From positions 1 through 16,076 of the forward strand of contig DASYSA010000093.1 in assembly GCA_036003885.1 (NCBI GenBank): a stretch of DNA of 16,076 nucleotides. Direction: 5' to 3'. Shown in pieces: positions 1-7,526 of this stretch. Numbering within the stretch: the first letter of the stretch is position 1; every line of letters begins with the position of its first letter. Under the pieces are notes generated by a model. It saw only the letters and a list, made by a program, of their open reading frames with translations. It was not told where the DNA came from and made no database searches. The stretch is from DASYSA01 sp036003885. Its GTDB lineage: Bacteria > Acidobacteriota > Blastocatellia > UBA7656. The position numbers and the translations under genes were made by a program.

Positions 1-47
1 GAATGCGTACTTACCATTTCTTTTACCCCTCGGGTCACACAAATCGA

Positions 48-70
48 GGCAGCCGTTTTTTGAGGCTGCC
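48..70 (-). terminator. Possible hairpin terminator downstream of tRNA-Asn
   Basis: A 7-bp perfect stem (GGCAGCC at 48-54, GGCTGCC at 64-70) with a 9-nt loop lies about 20 nt beyond the CCA end of the minus-strand tRNA. Read on the minus strand, the stem is followed only by a mixed TCGATTTG stretch, so the U-tract of a classical rho-independent terminator is poor. It may be a weak terminator or a processing hairpin. The position argues for the terminator role; the missing T run argues against it. Confidence 0.4.
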
Positions 71-89
71 CCGAAGTGTTTGAATAACT

Positions 90-164
90 TGGCTCCTGAG
101 GTAGGATTCGAACCTACAACCCTCCGGTTAACAGCCGGATGCTCTACCATTGAGCTACTCAGGA
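90..164 (-). tRNA. tRNA-Asn (anticodon GTT)
   Basis: Read on the minus strand, this folds as a complete tRNA. The 7-bp acceptor stem is TCCTGAG/CTCAGGA. The D-arm contains AGCTCAATGGTAGAGC, the anticodon arm CCGGCTGTTAACCGG has anticodon GTT (130-132), and the T-arm carries GGTTCGAATCC. The discriminator base is G and the 3' CCA is encoded (90-92). It is an ordinary elongator tRNA reading AAC/AAU asparagine codons. No integrase or attachment-site duplication is visible beside it in this window. Confidence 0.95.
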
Positions 165-335
165 ATAAATGCTGTCGTCGAAACGACAAGGGAAACTACC
201 AGATGCCCCGCGTGAGTGTCAACACTCGCTAAATATGGCGGACCTCAACTCAATACTCCAACTCATGATCTCTCGAAAACAGGTCGCAGTTCCTCTCTAC
301 GAGCCTGCAGGGAGCCGCTTTAAGCCGCGAAAGAC

Positions 336-1409
336 TCAAGCAGCACCATGTTCACTCGACTCCGACGGATGCTTCTCCTCGACCGGGATCCGGGGTTTCA
401 GCTTCTCACTGAAGAAGCGGACAAGCCTTTCGATGTACTCGCGCTTGGTGAGCTGATGCCGAATAGACCGGGCATGGGTCCCTCCCTCTACAATCCAGAT
501 CTCCTTGTCTCCCAACAACGCGCTGTGGATGTCCCTGGAATGGTTGGCCGCAATGACCTGGTCCTCGGTGCCGTGCACCAGAAACACCGGACACTTTATC
601 TGATCTGCATGCTTGAGAGGATCGACAGACTCGACGTTGAACTTTCCTCGATAGTTTGCCATCCGAATCGTCGTCCATAGCACGGGGCTCAATACGACCT
701 GCGGCAGGCGGGTCACCCGGCTTGCAAACTCTTCAGTCACGCGGCGAAGCGATGCAAAAGGACTGTCGGCCCAAACCGCGCGGACAAACGGGCTCTCGGC
801 CGCGACTTGAAGCGCGATCGCGGCGCCCATCGATTCGCCTGCCAGTCCTATCCGGTCGGCGTCAATCCCCCTCTCATCGATCAGCCATTGTATGGCCGTC
901 TCGACATCTCGCCGCTCATAGTACCCGTATGTAACGTAGCGCCCTTCGCTGTTGCCGTGAGCGCGCCCGTCAAACACGAGAACGTTGAATCCCGCCCGCC
1001 TGAGAGCCACCGCCGCGCGCAGGACGTCGGTCCGATTCTTCTTTACACCGTGAATCACAACCACCGTGGCCGAGTCCTTACTCGAGCCCATCCACCAGCC
1101 ATGGAGCCGCAGGGCGTCGAAGGACGGGATCATCACGTCTTCAAACCTGATCTCGATGCGTTCCAACAACCGCCTTAGGTGTGGGCGCTTGAGGTGAGAG
1201 AGACGCTTCAACCTGGGCCTTATCAGCATCCCCGACAGCGGCAAGCTGGCGGCTCCAAGGGCCAGAGCTGATCCCACCGCACCGAGTGCGAGCATACCCG
1301 CGCGCCGAAGCCACTTCGAGGCACGTCTGTTTCGGACTTCCATAGCCGCTGCCGTAATCGAGGCCACGGCTATGTTCTCATCGGATTCTGCTTTGCTCAA
1401 TTGATTCAC
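336..1409 (-). CDS. Membrane-anchored alpha/beta hydrolase
   Basis: This is an alpha/beta-fold serine hydrolase of about 357 residues. The N-terminus holds a basic stretch and one hydrophobic segment (about residues 38-62), so the enzyme is probably anchored in the inner membrane. A visible catalytic triad follows: the nucleophile elbow G-E-S-M-G (Ser near 193), Asp in H-G-T-E-D (near 283) and His in G-G-T-H-A (near 312). An HG motif near 120 marks the oxyanion region. The layout resembles dienelactone-hydrolase/BAAT-like or peptidase S9-like esterases; the substrate cannot be told. The frame stays open to a TTG at 1418, but GAAGG (1419-1423) abuts that codon and sits 9 nt from the GTG at 1407-1409, so I prefer the GTG. 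It is transcribed alone, divergently from the zinc-ribbon/PH gene. Confidence 0.88.
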   Translation of the reverse strand: MNQLSKAESDENIAVASITAAAMEVRNRRASKWLRRAGMLALGAVGSALALGAASLPLSGMLIRPRLKRLSHLKRPHLRRLLERIEIRFEDVMIPSFDALRLHGWWMGSSKDSATVVVIHGVKKNRTDVLRAAVALRRAGFNVLVFDGRAHGNSEGRYVTYGYYERRDVETAIQWLIDERGIDADRIGLAGESMGAAIALQVAAESPFVRAVWADSPFASLRRVTEEFASRVTRLPQVVLSPVLWTTIRMANYRGKFNVESVDPLKHADQIKCPVFLVHGTEDQVIAANHSRDIHSALLGDKEIWIVEGGTHARSIRHQLTKREYIERLVRFFSEKLKPRIPVEEKHPSESSEHGAA

Positions 1410-1437
1410 CTCAGTCAACCTTCGAGGCTTAAGCTCT

Positions 1438-1443
1438 ATTATA
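1438..1443 (-). promoter_or_regulatory. Candidate -10 box for the alpha/beta hydrolase gene
   Basis: On the minus strand this reads TATAAT, a perfect -10 hexamer. It lies about 29 nt upstream of the preferred GTG start, with the ribosome binding site between them. No good -35 box is seen 16-18 bp upstream, so the call rests on the -10 and its placement alone. Confidence 0.4.
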
Positions 1444-1532
1444 AGCCACAGAACAAGAGATATGGCGTTTATTTTGCCGGCTGGGCATCAAGGCATGGGT
1501 GGTAGCGTTTGTTATCCCGCGGCCCGATCGTA

Positions 1533-1541
1533 TGCTAGAAT
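1533..1541 (+). promoter_or_regulatory. Candidate extended -10 promoter for the zinc-ribbon/PH gene
   Basis: TGCTAGAAT fits an extended -10 element (TG, one base, then TAGAAT). It lies 41 nt before the chosen ATG at 1583. The upstream TTGTTA at 1509-1514 is too far away (21 bp) for a standard -35, which extended -10 promoters can tolerate. Together with the minus-strand TATAAT it makes a compact divergent promoter region. Confidence 0.35.
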
Positions 1542-1582
1542 CTCATTTCTCGTTCGAGGCACAGACCGGGGGTAGAGAGACT

Positions 1583-2176
1583 ATGTTTTGCAATCACTGC
1601 GGCCAGGAGATTCCTCAAGGCAGCCGCTTTTGCAACGGCTGCGGCACACCGGCAGCCGCAGTCGCTGAGGCGGCGCCGCACTCGATTGCTCGATCTTCAG
1701 CAACGGAGGTCGACGAGGAACGTGAGATATTCAAGCTCCGGCCGACAATGATCTTCGTGTATGTGCGCTACGCCATCTCCGCACTTGTGGTCCTCGCGAT
1801 GGCGGCGCTGATGGGGTGGCTCCGTTTGAAAGACTACGCCACCGATCAGATTGCGCTTCTCGTCCTGACCGCGACGGGACTTATTGCATTTGCGATGCCC
1901 GTCTACCAGCACATCCTCAGGCGGCGGGAGGTTTACACACTCACCAATCACAAGCTGGAGATGCGCTACGGCCTGATCGCCAAGAATCTGCGCAACATCC
2001 CGCTCGACAAGATTCAGGATGTCACCGTCATTTCATCGGTGTGGCAGCGCTTTCTGAGGATCGGCGACATTTTGATCGACAGCGCCTCGGAGACCGGAAA
2101 GATACACCTGGATGACATCCCCAATCCCGAGCGCTACGCCGATATGATCCTGGCAGCGCTGCGGCGCCGGAACTGA
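1583..2176 (+). CDS. Zinc-ribbon and PH-domain membrane protein (YdbS/DUF304-like)
   Basis: This is a 197-residue membrane protein. The first 20 residues form a short zinc ribbon with Cys3, Cys6, Cys17 and Cys20 (CxxC...CxxC). After a low-complexity Ala-rich linker come two hydrophobic helices (about 57-80 and 88-108). A C-terminal bacterial PH domain (about 116-195) has the typical Y-T-L-T-N-H-K start and I-P-L-D-K-I-Q-D-V core of the YdbS/DUF304 family. The frame is open back to 1499, but the ribbon starts exactly at ATG 1583, which is preceded by a purine-rich GGTAGAGAG. Such proteins sit in the cytoplasmic membrane with ribbon and PH domain probably cytosolic. The function is unknown. Confidence 0.85.
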   Translation: MFCNHCGQEIPQGSRFCNGCGTPAAAVAEAAPHSIARSSATEVDEEREIFKLRPTMIFVYVRYAISALVVLAMAALMGWLRLKDYATDQIALLVLTATGLIAFAMPVYQHILRRREVYTLTNHKLEMRYGLIAKNLRNIPLDKIQDVTVISSVWQRFLRIGDILIDSASETGKIHLDDIPNPERYADMILAALRRRN

Positions 2177-2265
2177 AGTCGGGTCCGCGGAGTCTAATAT
2201 AGATAGCGCAGGATGCATAATTGCTCCCGCAAGCGAAAGATGAAGGCCCTGAGGGAATCAGAAGG

Positions 2266-3531
2266 ATGAACCAGAAGGTGAAAATCTTGGCATTGAGAAT
2301 GTTGGGGGGGATGGCAGCGTTGTCGCTGGCCGGTTTTCCTGCGCTGCACGCCCAGGAGAAGGACCCCGGTCGCAAGCCGCAGGCTGCGGAAGTGGTACTC
2401 GTACGCGGCCCAATCTCTCCAGCTCAGTTGTTGCCAGATAAGCTCGGAGGGCTAAAAGCGACCAGCGATGCTAAGGAGTACAAACCGGACTCTCTCGCTG
2501 AACTGGTCAGCGACCGTGCGGCCGCCTTCAGGGAGTATCGTGTCCTGTCGGCCGCCTCGCGGTCGTACGGGACAACTCAGGTGGAGGTTTTCCAAACCGA
2601 GAACGTCTTCGCCGCCTATGGGCTGTTCACCTATAACTGCGGGTTGATTGGGGCGACCGCCGACAGGGCGGTTGGTTCCGATAGCGGAAGCTCACCAGGG
2701 CAAATGACCTTCTGGAAGGACCGATATGTGGCGAGGTTGTCGGATACGGGCAAGCGAGCAGGCGTTGCGAGCCAGCCCCTCGCAGCCATAGCTTCCGTTG
2801 TTGCGGCGGGGATCGGAAACAGTGCTACCGATGTGATGCGACCTCCTCTCATGGGGAGTCTGCCGGGAGAGCCTGATGCTCGAAGAAGCGAGCGCTACTT
2901 TCTTGGCCCTGAATCGCTCAACATTTTCGTTCGTGGCGGACGAGAGATGTTCGACTTTGCGGGCCGCGCAGAGGCGGTACTGGCGGAGTACGCCCAGGAC
3001 AACACACAGGCTCCCGTTCCCGGATCTTTTCCGAGAAAGTCGCGTTCACCAATGAAGCTGCTCATCCTTGAATGCCACACGCCACAGTTTGCGACTGATG
3101 CGATGGCTCGCGCGACCAGATATATCGAGTCGCTTCCCGAAGATCAGCAACAGCAAACGATCCTGAAGCGCGAGGGGAACTATATTCTTGAGGCTACCGG
3201 TTTCGACAATCGCGAATCGGCCCAGCAGTTAGTAGATGCGGTGAAGTACCCGTACACAGTGAAGTGGCTGCGCAACCCTCTTTGGCCTACAAACGATCCA
3301 TGGCGGGCTCAGAAGGCGGCGCAGGTATTGGTGTCGACGTTCGCGTTGTTGGGGATCATGATACTGGCAGTATTGGTGGTGGGCGGCGCAGTGGGATCAC
3401 TGGTGTTCCTGAAGCGGCGCAAACGGCAGCTGGAAGTCTTCTCAGATGCGGGCGGGATGCTGCGGCTCGAGCTTGACCCGTTCGACAAGGCCATTCTTGG
3501 CTTGCCCTCCGCGAGAAGCGGCGACGAGTGA
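2266..3531 (+). CDS. DUF6599-like exported, membrane-anchored protein
   Basis: This is a 421-residue protein I associate with the DUF6599 family common in Acidobacteriota; its function is unknown. It starts with a signal peptide (basic start, hydrophobic core about 11-26, likely cleavage after the Ala of L-H-A near 29). A large, probably periplasmic region follows. One C-terminal transmembrane helix (about 354-382) and a short basic cytoplasmic tail (K-R-R-K-R) end the protein, giving a type I topology. The frame is open to a TTG at 2221, but the ATG at 2266 begins the signal peptide directly and has GAGGG 10 nt upstream. A TATAGA at 2198-2203 could be a -10 box, but no clear -35 goes with it. 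It is 89 bp downstream of the PH gene on the same strand. Confidence 0.75.
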   Translation: MNQKVKILALRMLGGMAALSLAGFPALHAQEKDPGRKPQAAEVVLVRGPISPAQLLPDKLGGLKATSDAKEYKPDSLAELVSDRAAAFREYRVLSAASRSYGTTQVEVFQTENVFAAYGLFTYNCGLIGATADRAVGSDSGSSPGQMTFWKDRYVARLSDTGKRAGVASQPLAAIASVVAAGIGNSATDVMRPPLMGSLPGEPDARRSERYFLGPESLNIFVRGGREMFDFAGRAEAVLAEYAQDNTQAPVPGSFPRKSRSPMKLLILECHTPQFATDAMARATRYIESLPEDQQQQTILKREGNYILEATGFDNRESAQQLVDAVKYPYTVKWLRNPLWPTNDPWRAQKAAQVLVSTFALLGIMILAVLVVGGAVGSLVFLKRRKRQLEVFSDAGGMLRLELDPFDKAILGLPSARSGDE

Positions 3532-3699
3532 CCTGAGGGACCCAACGCGCGATCTCGATCGGTTCGCAAACATTTCAACACGCCGCCCCGGGCGATAAGC
3601 AGTTCGACAAACCCGTTACCACGGCCGTAGCCGTTTGATAAAAGCCCCGGTTCGCGACAACTACAGAAGGCCGGTTTCCAGCAGCCTCACATCCCATCT

Positions 3700-5058
3700 A
3701 TGCCCAACTCGGTACTGATCGTTGATGACGAAGAAGGAATAAGACGGACGCTGGCCGGCGTGCTCGAAGACGAGGGCCTGTCAGTCGACGTAGCTGCGTC
3801 CGGCGAGGACTGCCTCAGAGCCTTCGAGCGCCGGGTCTTTGCGTGCGTTCTGCTCGACGTATGGCTGCCGGGTATCGACGGAATTGAAACTCTCGAGAGG
3901 CTGAAGACCTCTTATCCTGAGACCGCGGTGATAATGATCAGCGGCCACGGCAGTATCGAAACCGCCGTGCGCGCAACCCGGCTCGGCGCCCTGGATTTTA
4001 TCGAGAAGCCGCTTCAGATCGAACGAACGATTCTGGCCATCCGCAATGCTCTCCGCCAGCGACATCTTGAAGCGGAAAACCAGCGACTGCGCGAGCAGCT
4101 GGACGATTACGCGATGATAGGGGCCGGTGTCTCCATGCGCGCTCTGCGCCAGCAGATTGCGGTGGCGGCTCCCACCGGCGGACGCATACTGATATACGGC
4201 GAGTCGGGAACAGGAAAGGAACTGGTCGCCCGCGCTATCCATCGGGAGTCCGCGAGGGCGTCGATGCCGTTTGTCGAGCTGAACTGTGCCGCAATTCCCG
4301 AAGAACTGATCGAGTCGGAACTCTTCGGCCACACGAAGGGCGCGTTCACCGGTGCGACCCAGGCAAAGCGGGGCAAATTCGAGCAGGCAGACGGCGGCAC
4401 GCTCTTGCTGGACGAGGTAGGAGACATGAGCTTGAAGGTGCAGGCCAAGGTCCTTCGAGTGCTGGAGGAACAACGGTTCGAACCAGTCGGGTCCAACGTT
4501 CCCATCAAAGTCGATGTCAGAATTATCGCCGCCACCAACAAGCGGCTCGACGAAGAGATAGAACGTGGGACGTTTCGCGCCGATCTTTTCTACCGGCTAA
4601 ACGTGATTCCTTTTGAAGTCCCGCCCCTGCGCGAACATCAGGAAGATATTCCGCTGCTGGTAGACCACTTCAATCGAAAGTACTCGTCCGAATACAATCG
4701 CCCCCCGAAGGTCTTCACAGACGACGCGCTCGAACGGCTCTCGTCATACGACTGGCCGGGAAATGTGCGCGAGTTGCGAAATGCAGTCGAGCGAGTTGTT
4801 ATCATGACCGCGAAGGAAGAGGTGCGGGCGGATGATCTGCCCACGCCTGGGTCGGCCGATGGTGTGGCAACGCCGACCCGGCTGGACTTCGCTTCATACA
4901 AGGAGGGACGCGACGCGTACGAGCGCAACTACATACTTCGCAAGCTGGCCGAGTGTGATGGCAACATAACCCGCACGGCGGAAGCTATGAGTATCGACCG
5001 GTCGCATCTCTACCGCAGAATGAAGGCTCTGGGAATAAGCGACAAGAGAATAGGGTAA
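3700..5058 (+). CDS. Sigma-54-dependent response regulator, NtrC/NtrX type
   Basis: This 452-residue transcriptional activator has the full three-domain layout. The receiver domain (1-120) shows acidic pocket D9/D10, phospho-acceptor Asp53, Ser81 and Lys103. The AAA+ sigma-54 interaction domain (about 140-370) shows Walker A GESGTGKE (167-174), the GAFTGA sigma-54 loop (214-219), Walker B LLLDE (235-239) and arginine-finger candidates R293/R299. A Fis-type helix-turn-helix closes it (about 410-447). Once phosphorylated it should oligomerise and remodel sigma-54 RNA polymerase at enhancer-dependent promoters. The wording of the central domain is closest to NtrX-like members. No histidine kinase is adjacent, so it is an orphan here. 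No strong ribosome binding site precedes the ATG. Its stop codon abuts a heptamer array. Confidence 0.93.
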   Translation: MPNSVLIVDDEEGIRRTLAGVLEDEGLSVDVAASGEDCLRAFERRVFACVLLDVWLPGIDGIETLERLKTSYPETAVIMISGHGSIETAVRATRLGALDFIEKPLQIERTILAIRNALRQRHLEAENQRLREQLDDYAMIGAGVSMRALRQQIAVAAPTGGRILIYGESGTGKELVARAIHRESARASMPFVELNCAAIPEELIESELFGHTKGAFTGATQAKRGKFEQADGGTLLLDEVGDMSLKVQAKVLRVLEEQRFEPVGSNVPIKVDVRIIAATNKRLDEEIERGTFRADLFYRLNVIPFEVPPLREHQEDIPLLVDHFNRKYSSEYNRPPKVFTDDALERLSSYDWPGNVRELRNAVERVVIMTAKEEVRADDLPTPGSADGVATPTRLDFASYKEGRDAYERNYILRKLAECDGNITRTAEAMSIDRSHLYRRMKALGISDKRIG

Positions 5059-5166
5059 CGTTTTGCGTTTTGCGTTTTACGTTTCGCGTTCGGCTCCTGA
5101 AGTTAGAACGATAACCAGAGACGTGATGCAGTGAACGCGAAACGTAAAACGCCAAACGTAAAACGT
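5058..5166. repeat. Inverted heptamer array filling a convergent junction
   Basis: The left arm (5058-5091) and right arm (5133-5166) are inverted copies matching at 32 of 34 positions, with the inner 20 bp perfect and a 41-nt spacer. Each arm is a run of degenerate 7-bp units. On the left, CGTTTTG-like units start at 5059, 5066, 5073, 5080 and 5087; on the right, TAAAACG-like units start at 5138, 5145, 5152 and 5159. The array occupies the whole gap between the stop codons of the response regulator and the TonB-like gene. The RNA of either strand could form a long hairpin, so it may act as a bidirectional terminator, although no clean T run follows the stem. Confidence 0.85.
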
Positions 5167-6053
5167 CACTGGCCGATGCGGCGGAAATTGTACCGAATCA
5201 TCGCGCGCACGCTCACCGGTTGCGCATTCCGAGTCGCTGGTTTGAACGTGAGTTGCCGGACGGCACGAAGGGCCAAATCCTCGAGGCCAAAGCCGGCCCA
5301 GCGGGTGATCTCGGCCTCCCCGACCTCTCCATTCGAGTGCAGCACCACCATCACCTCGACCGTAGCGTTGACATCGGCGCGCCCAGCCTCAGCGGTATAT
5401 TCGGGCTTCACTCGACTGAGGAACTCGGGCGGTTTGAAGCCCATCGCCTGAGGCGACCCTGCAAGCGGCATTTCCTCGATGCGTTCAGTCTCTGCTTTCT
5501 GTGTCGCCGGCGAAGGCGGTAAAGATTCGCGACTAGCGCGGAACTGTGTCATCTGATCGACATAACCGGAAGCTCGAGCCGCCAGGGCTCTGGATACGGC
5601 GGTGACAGCCTTCTCGAAACTCTGTGCCCTCTCGGTGAGCAGATCGAAGATTGCCAGTGTTCCGCGGCGGCCATCGACTATCATCACCGCCAGCAGCGCT
5701 TCTTGATGAAACTCCTTCGCGCGTTCGCTGCGAGTCAGGACCTCGGCCTTACCAATGACGAAGAAGTCGCAGCCGATTGCAGATCCCAGTCGTCGAGCTT
5801 CTTCGGTGCTCATGTTGAGCGAGCCATCGTAGCCCAGGGCGTTCAGCGCAGGCAGAACCTGCGAAGGCTCCACGATAAGCACTCTCCCGGACTCTTCAAG
5901 CGCCGACCCAAGAACAGTAGCGATCGCGGGCGGACTGCCAGAACCAAATCCGACTACAGCCACTCGCGGCGGAGGGCTCATCGCAGGGCCAGGTCTCTGG
6001 CTGAACGCTGTACACAGCAACAACAGGCAGGCGACAGCTGGACGAAGAATCAT
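5166..6053 (-). CDS. TonB C-terminal-domain protein with CsgG-like N-terminal domain
   Basis: This is a 295-residue exported protein. Residues 1-19 are a signal peptide or lone N-terminal anchor. Residues about 30-165 look like the alpha/beta fold of CsgG/TolB-N-like lipoprotein domains (V-A-V-V-G-F start, then G-C-D-F-F-V-I-G-K). A linker follows, and residues about 212-292 are a TonB C-terminal domain (K-P-E-Y start, V-V-L-H-S-N-G-E-V core, F-K-P-A near 270). The long Pro-rich spacer and clear cytoplasmic N-terminus of classical TonB are missing, so a role in energising outer-membrane receptors is uncertain. GAGG lies about 7 nt before the ATG. The dipeptidase gene is 58 bp upstream on the same strand, so the two are probably co-transcribed. 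Confidence 0.8.
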   Translation of the reverse strand: MILRPAVACLLLLCTAFSQRPGPAMSPPPRVAVVGFGSGSPPAIATVLGSALEESGRVLIVEPSQVLPALNALGYDGSLNMSTEEARRLGSAIGCDFFVIGKAEVLTRSERAKEFHQEALLAVMIVDGRRGTLAIFDLLTERAQSFEKAVTAVSRALAARASGYVDQMTQFRASRESLPPSPATQKAETERIEEMPLAGSPQAMGFKPPEFLSRVKPEYTAEAGRADVNATVEVMVVLHSNGEVGEAEITRWAGFGLEDLALRAVRQLTFKPATRNAQPVSVRAMIRYNFRRIGQ

Positions 6054-6111
6054 TCAAGACCTCTGGTGCGATTGTCTCTATGATTCGATTCACGGGCGCA
6101 GGGCCGGTCGA

Positions 6112-7311
6112 TCACTTGGCGGCCCGCATCTGCAGCGATACCCGCTCAACCTCGGAGAGCAGGCGCAGCGTGTTCTCGCCCAGAATTTTCCTGAGATCGG
6201 CTTCGCGGTAGCCCTTCCGCAAGAGGGCCTCAGTGATTTGAGGTAAGTGCGTCACGTCCTCCATCCCCGCGGGCATGCTGCCGCCGTCGAAGTCCGACCC
6301 AAGGCCCACGTGGTCCACTCCGACCAGCTTCACGGCATGATCGATGTGGTCGATGATTCGCTCCCAACTCGCTCTTGGGGGCGGGCCGAATTGTTTGGCG
6401 ACTTCCTCCCTGCGCTTGTCGGCGTTTTCTCTGCCCGGATACTTCTGAATCAACTCGCTCATGAGGGCCCGCGACTTGTTCGAGTACTGAAACAGGTTGT
6501 CGTCGATAAACTGGTCGAGGTAGTTGATCTGAATCACTCCGCCTTTTGCTGCCAGTGCCTTGATCATCTCGTCGGTCATGTTGCGAGCGTGTCCTGAGAT
6601 GGCGCGGCAGGAGGAATGAGAAGCAATCATTGGCGCGCGGCTAACCTCCAGAGCATCCCAGAAGGTCTTGTCCGCAACGTGTGAGATGTCGACCATCACG
6701 CCCAGCCGGTTCAACTCTTTGACCACCTGTTTGCCGAAATCAGTCAGGCCGTTGTGCCTGGGTTGATCGCCCGACGAATCGGCCCAGTCGGTGTTCACCG
6801 AGTGAGTCAACGTCAGGTAGCGCACTCCAAGCTCAGCGTACATTCTAAGAGTTGGAAGGCTGTTGTTAATCATGTGTCCGCCCTCCATTCCCATCAATGC
6901 AGCGATCTTGCCTTGCTTGTGGGCCTTACGGACCTGATCTGAGGTTACGCACAGGGCTACCTTGTCAGGCAAGTCTTCGGCAAGCTTGTGGACCGCGGCA
7001 ATACGCTCGAGGGAGTCGCTGACCGCCTTCGGCCCGGTGACGGTGCCTGACATGTAGATCGAGAAGAAGAGCGCATTGAGGCCGCCTTTTTTCATTCTCG
7101 GCAGGTCGATGTGGCCGGTATCGTGCTCTTCAGTGAACTTCCAGTCTGTTTGCAGCCGCGGGGTCGTATCGATGTGAGTGTCGATAACTATTGATGAGAA
7201 ATGAATCCTCCGCGCGCTCTCCTGAACTCGATCCCCATTTTGTGCCGCCGACGGCGAATCCGGAACCAACAGCAAGCTACAGAAAAGAAGGGCGAGACAA
7301 AAGCATTTCAT
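6112..7311 (-). CDS. Membrane dipeptidase, peptidase family M19
   Basis: This is a 399-residue zinc dipeptidase (renal dipeptidase type) that should hydrolyse dipeptides, possibly including D-amino-acid-containing ones. A signal peptide (about 1-23) sends it to the periplasm. The binuclear zinc site is complete: His46 and Asp48 (D-T-H-I-D), bridging Glu143 (G-M-E-G-G-H), His211 (D-I-S-H-V), His232 (A-S-H-S-S) and Asp340 (G-S-D-F-D-G). Length fits the family. GGAGG lies 4 nt before the ATG. The segment from Shine-Dalgarno to start codon is perfectly complementary to units of the heptamer array just upstream. It is the first gene of a likely two-gene unit with the TonB-like protein, because a strong terminator separates it from the Clp-type gene. 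Confidence 0.94.
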   Translation of the reverse strand: MKCFCLALLFCSLLLVPDSPSAAQNGDRVQESARRIHFSSIVIDTHIDTTPRLQTDWKFTEEHDTGHIDLPRMKKGGLNALFFSIYMSGTVTGPKAVSDSLERIAAVHKLAEDLPDKVALCVTSDQVRKAHKQGKIAALMGMEGGHMINNSLPTLRMYAELGVRYLTLTHSVNTDWADSSGDQPRHNGLTDFGKQVVKELNRLGVMVDISHVADKTFWDALEVSRAPMIASHSSCRAISGHARNMTDEMIKALAAKGGVIQINYLDQFIDDNLFQYSNKSRALMSELIQKYPGRENADKRREEVAKQFGPPPRASWERIIDHIDHAVKLVGVDHVGLGSDFDGGSMPAGMEDVTHLPQITEALLRKGYREADLRKILGENTLRLLSEVERVSLQMRAAK

Positions 7312-7329
7312 AGATCCTCCTCAGGAAGG

Positions 7330-7462
7330 ATTTAGGATCTAGGATTTAGGATCTAGTGTTTAGGATCTAACCCACTCCTCCGGGGCTTCAGACCTAAATC
7401 CTAGATCCTAAATCCTAGATCCTAGATCCTAGATCCTAGATCCTACATCCTGGATCCTACAT
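7330..7462. repeat. Inverted 7-bp tandem repeat array
   Basis: The left part (7330-7371) holds six heptamers of the ATTTAGG/ATCTAGG type. The right part (7393-7462) holds ten uninterrupted heptamers in the opposite orientation (CCTAAAT, CCTAGAT, CCTACAT, CCTGGAT). They are separated by a 21-nt unique spacer. Positions 7330-7350 and 7393-7413 form a perfect 21-bp inverted repeat, and because of the period other registers also pair. The two unit variants alternate in part, giving a 14-bp higher-order period. Unit number probably varies between strains by slippage. It lies between the terminator of the Clp-type gene and the ribosome binding site of the dipeptidase gene. Confidence 0.93.
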
Positions 7463-7499
7463 GAGAAAAGAGGCCGGCAAGGTACACTTGCCGGCCTCT
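7463..7499 (-). terminator. Rho-independent terminator of the Clp-type ATPase gene
   Basis: A perfect 13-bp G+C-rich stem (7469-7481 with 7487-7499) with a 5-nt loop GTACA begins 28 nt after the stop codon of the minus-strand ATPase gene. On that strand it is followed by TTTTCTC, a short U-tract. This is the most convincing intrinsic terminator in the window, and it isolates the ATPase transcript from the dipeptidase gene. Confidence 0.85.
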
Positions 7500-7526
7500 G
7501 TAGCGGACGTCAATCTCCAGGTTGTC

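Noticed and set aside
90..164. tRNA gene as a possible integration site for a mobile element.
   Set aside because: No integrase, direct repeat of the tRNA 3' end or foreign gene cluster is seen next to it within the window.
2240..2269. Nine-codon frame whose TGA overlaps the ATG of the DUF6599 gene, like a coupled leader peptide.
   Set aside because: It has no clear ribosome binding site, and a frame this short arises easily by chance.
3781..4541. Long minus-strand frames inside the response regulator gene.
   Set aside because: They overlap a gene with complete catalytic motifs and show no family resemblance; they are shadow frames of G+C-rich coding DNA.
7330..7462. Repeat array that at first glance resembles a CRISPR.
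   Set aside because: Units are only 7 bp and contiguous, there are no unique spacers, and the two halves are inverted. No cas genes are present.
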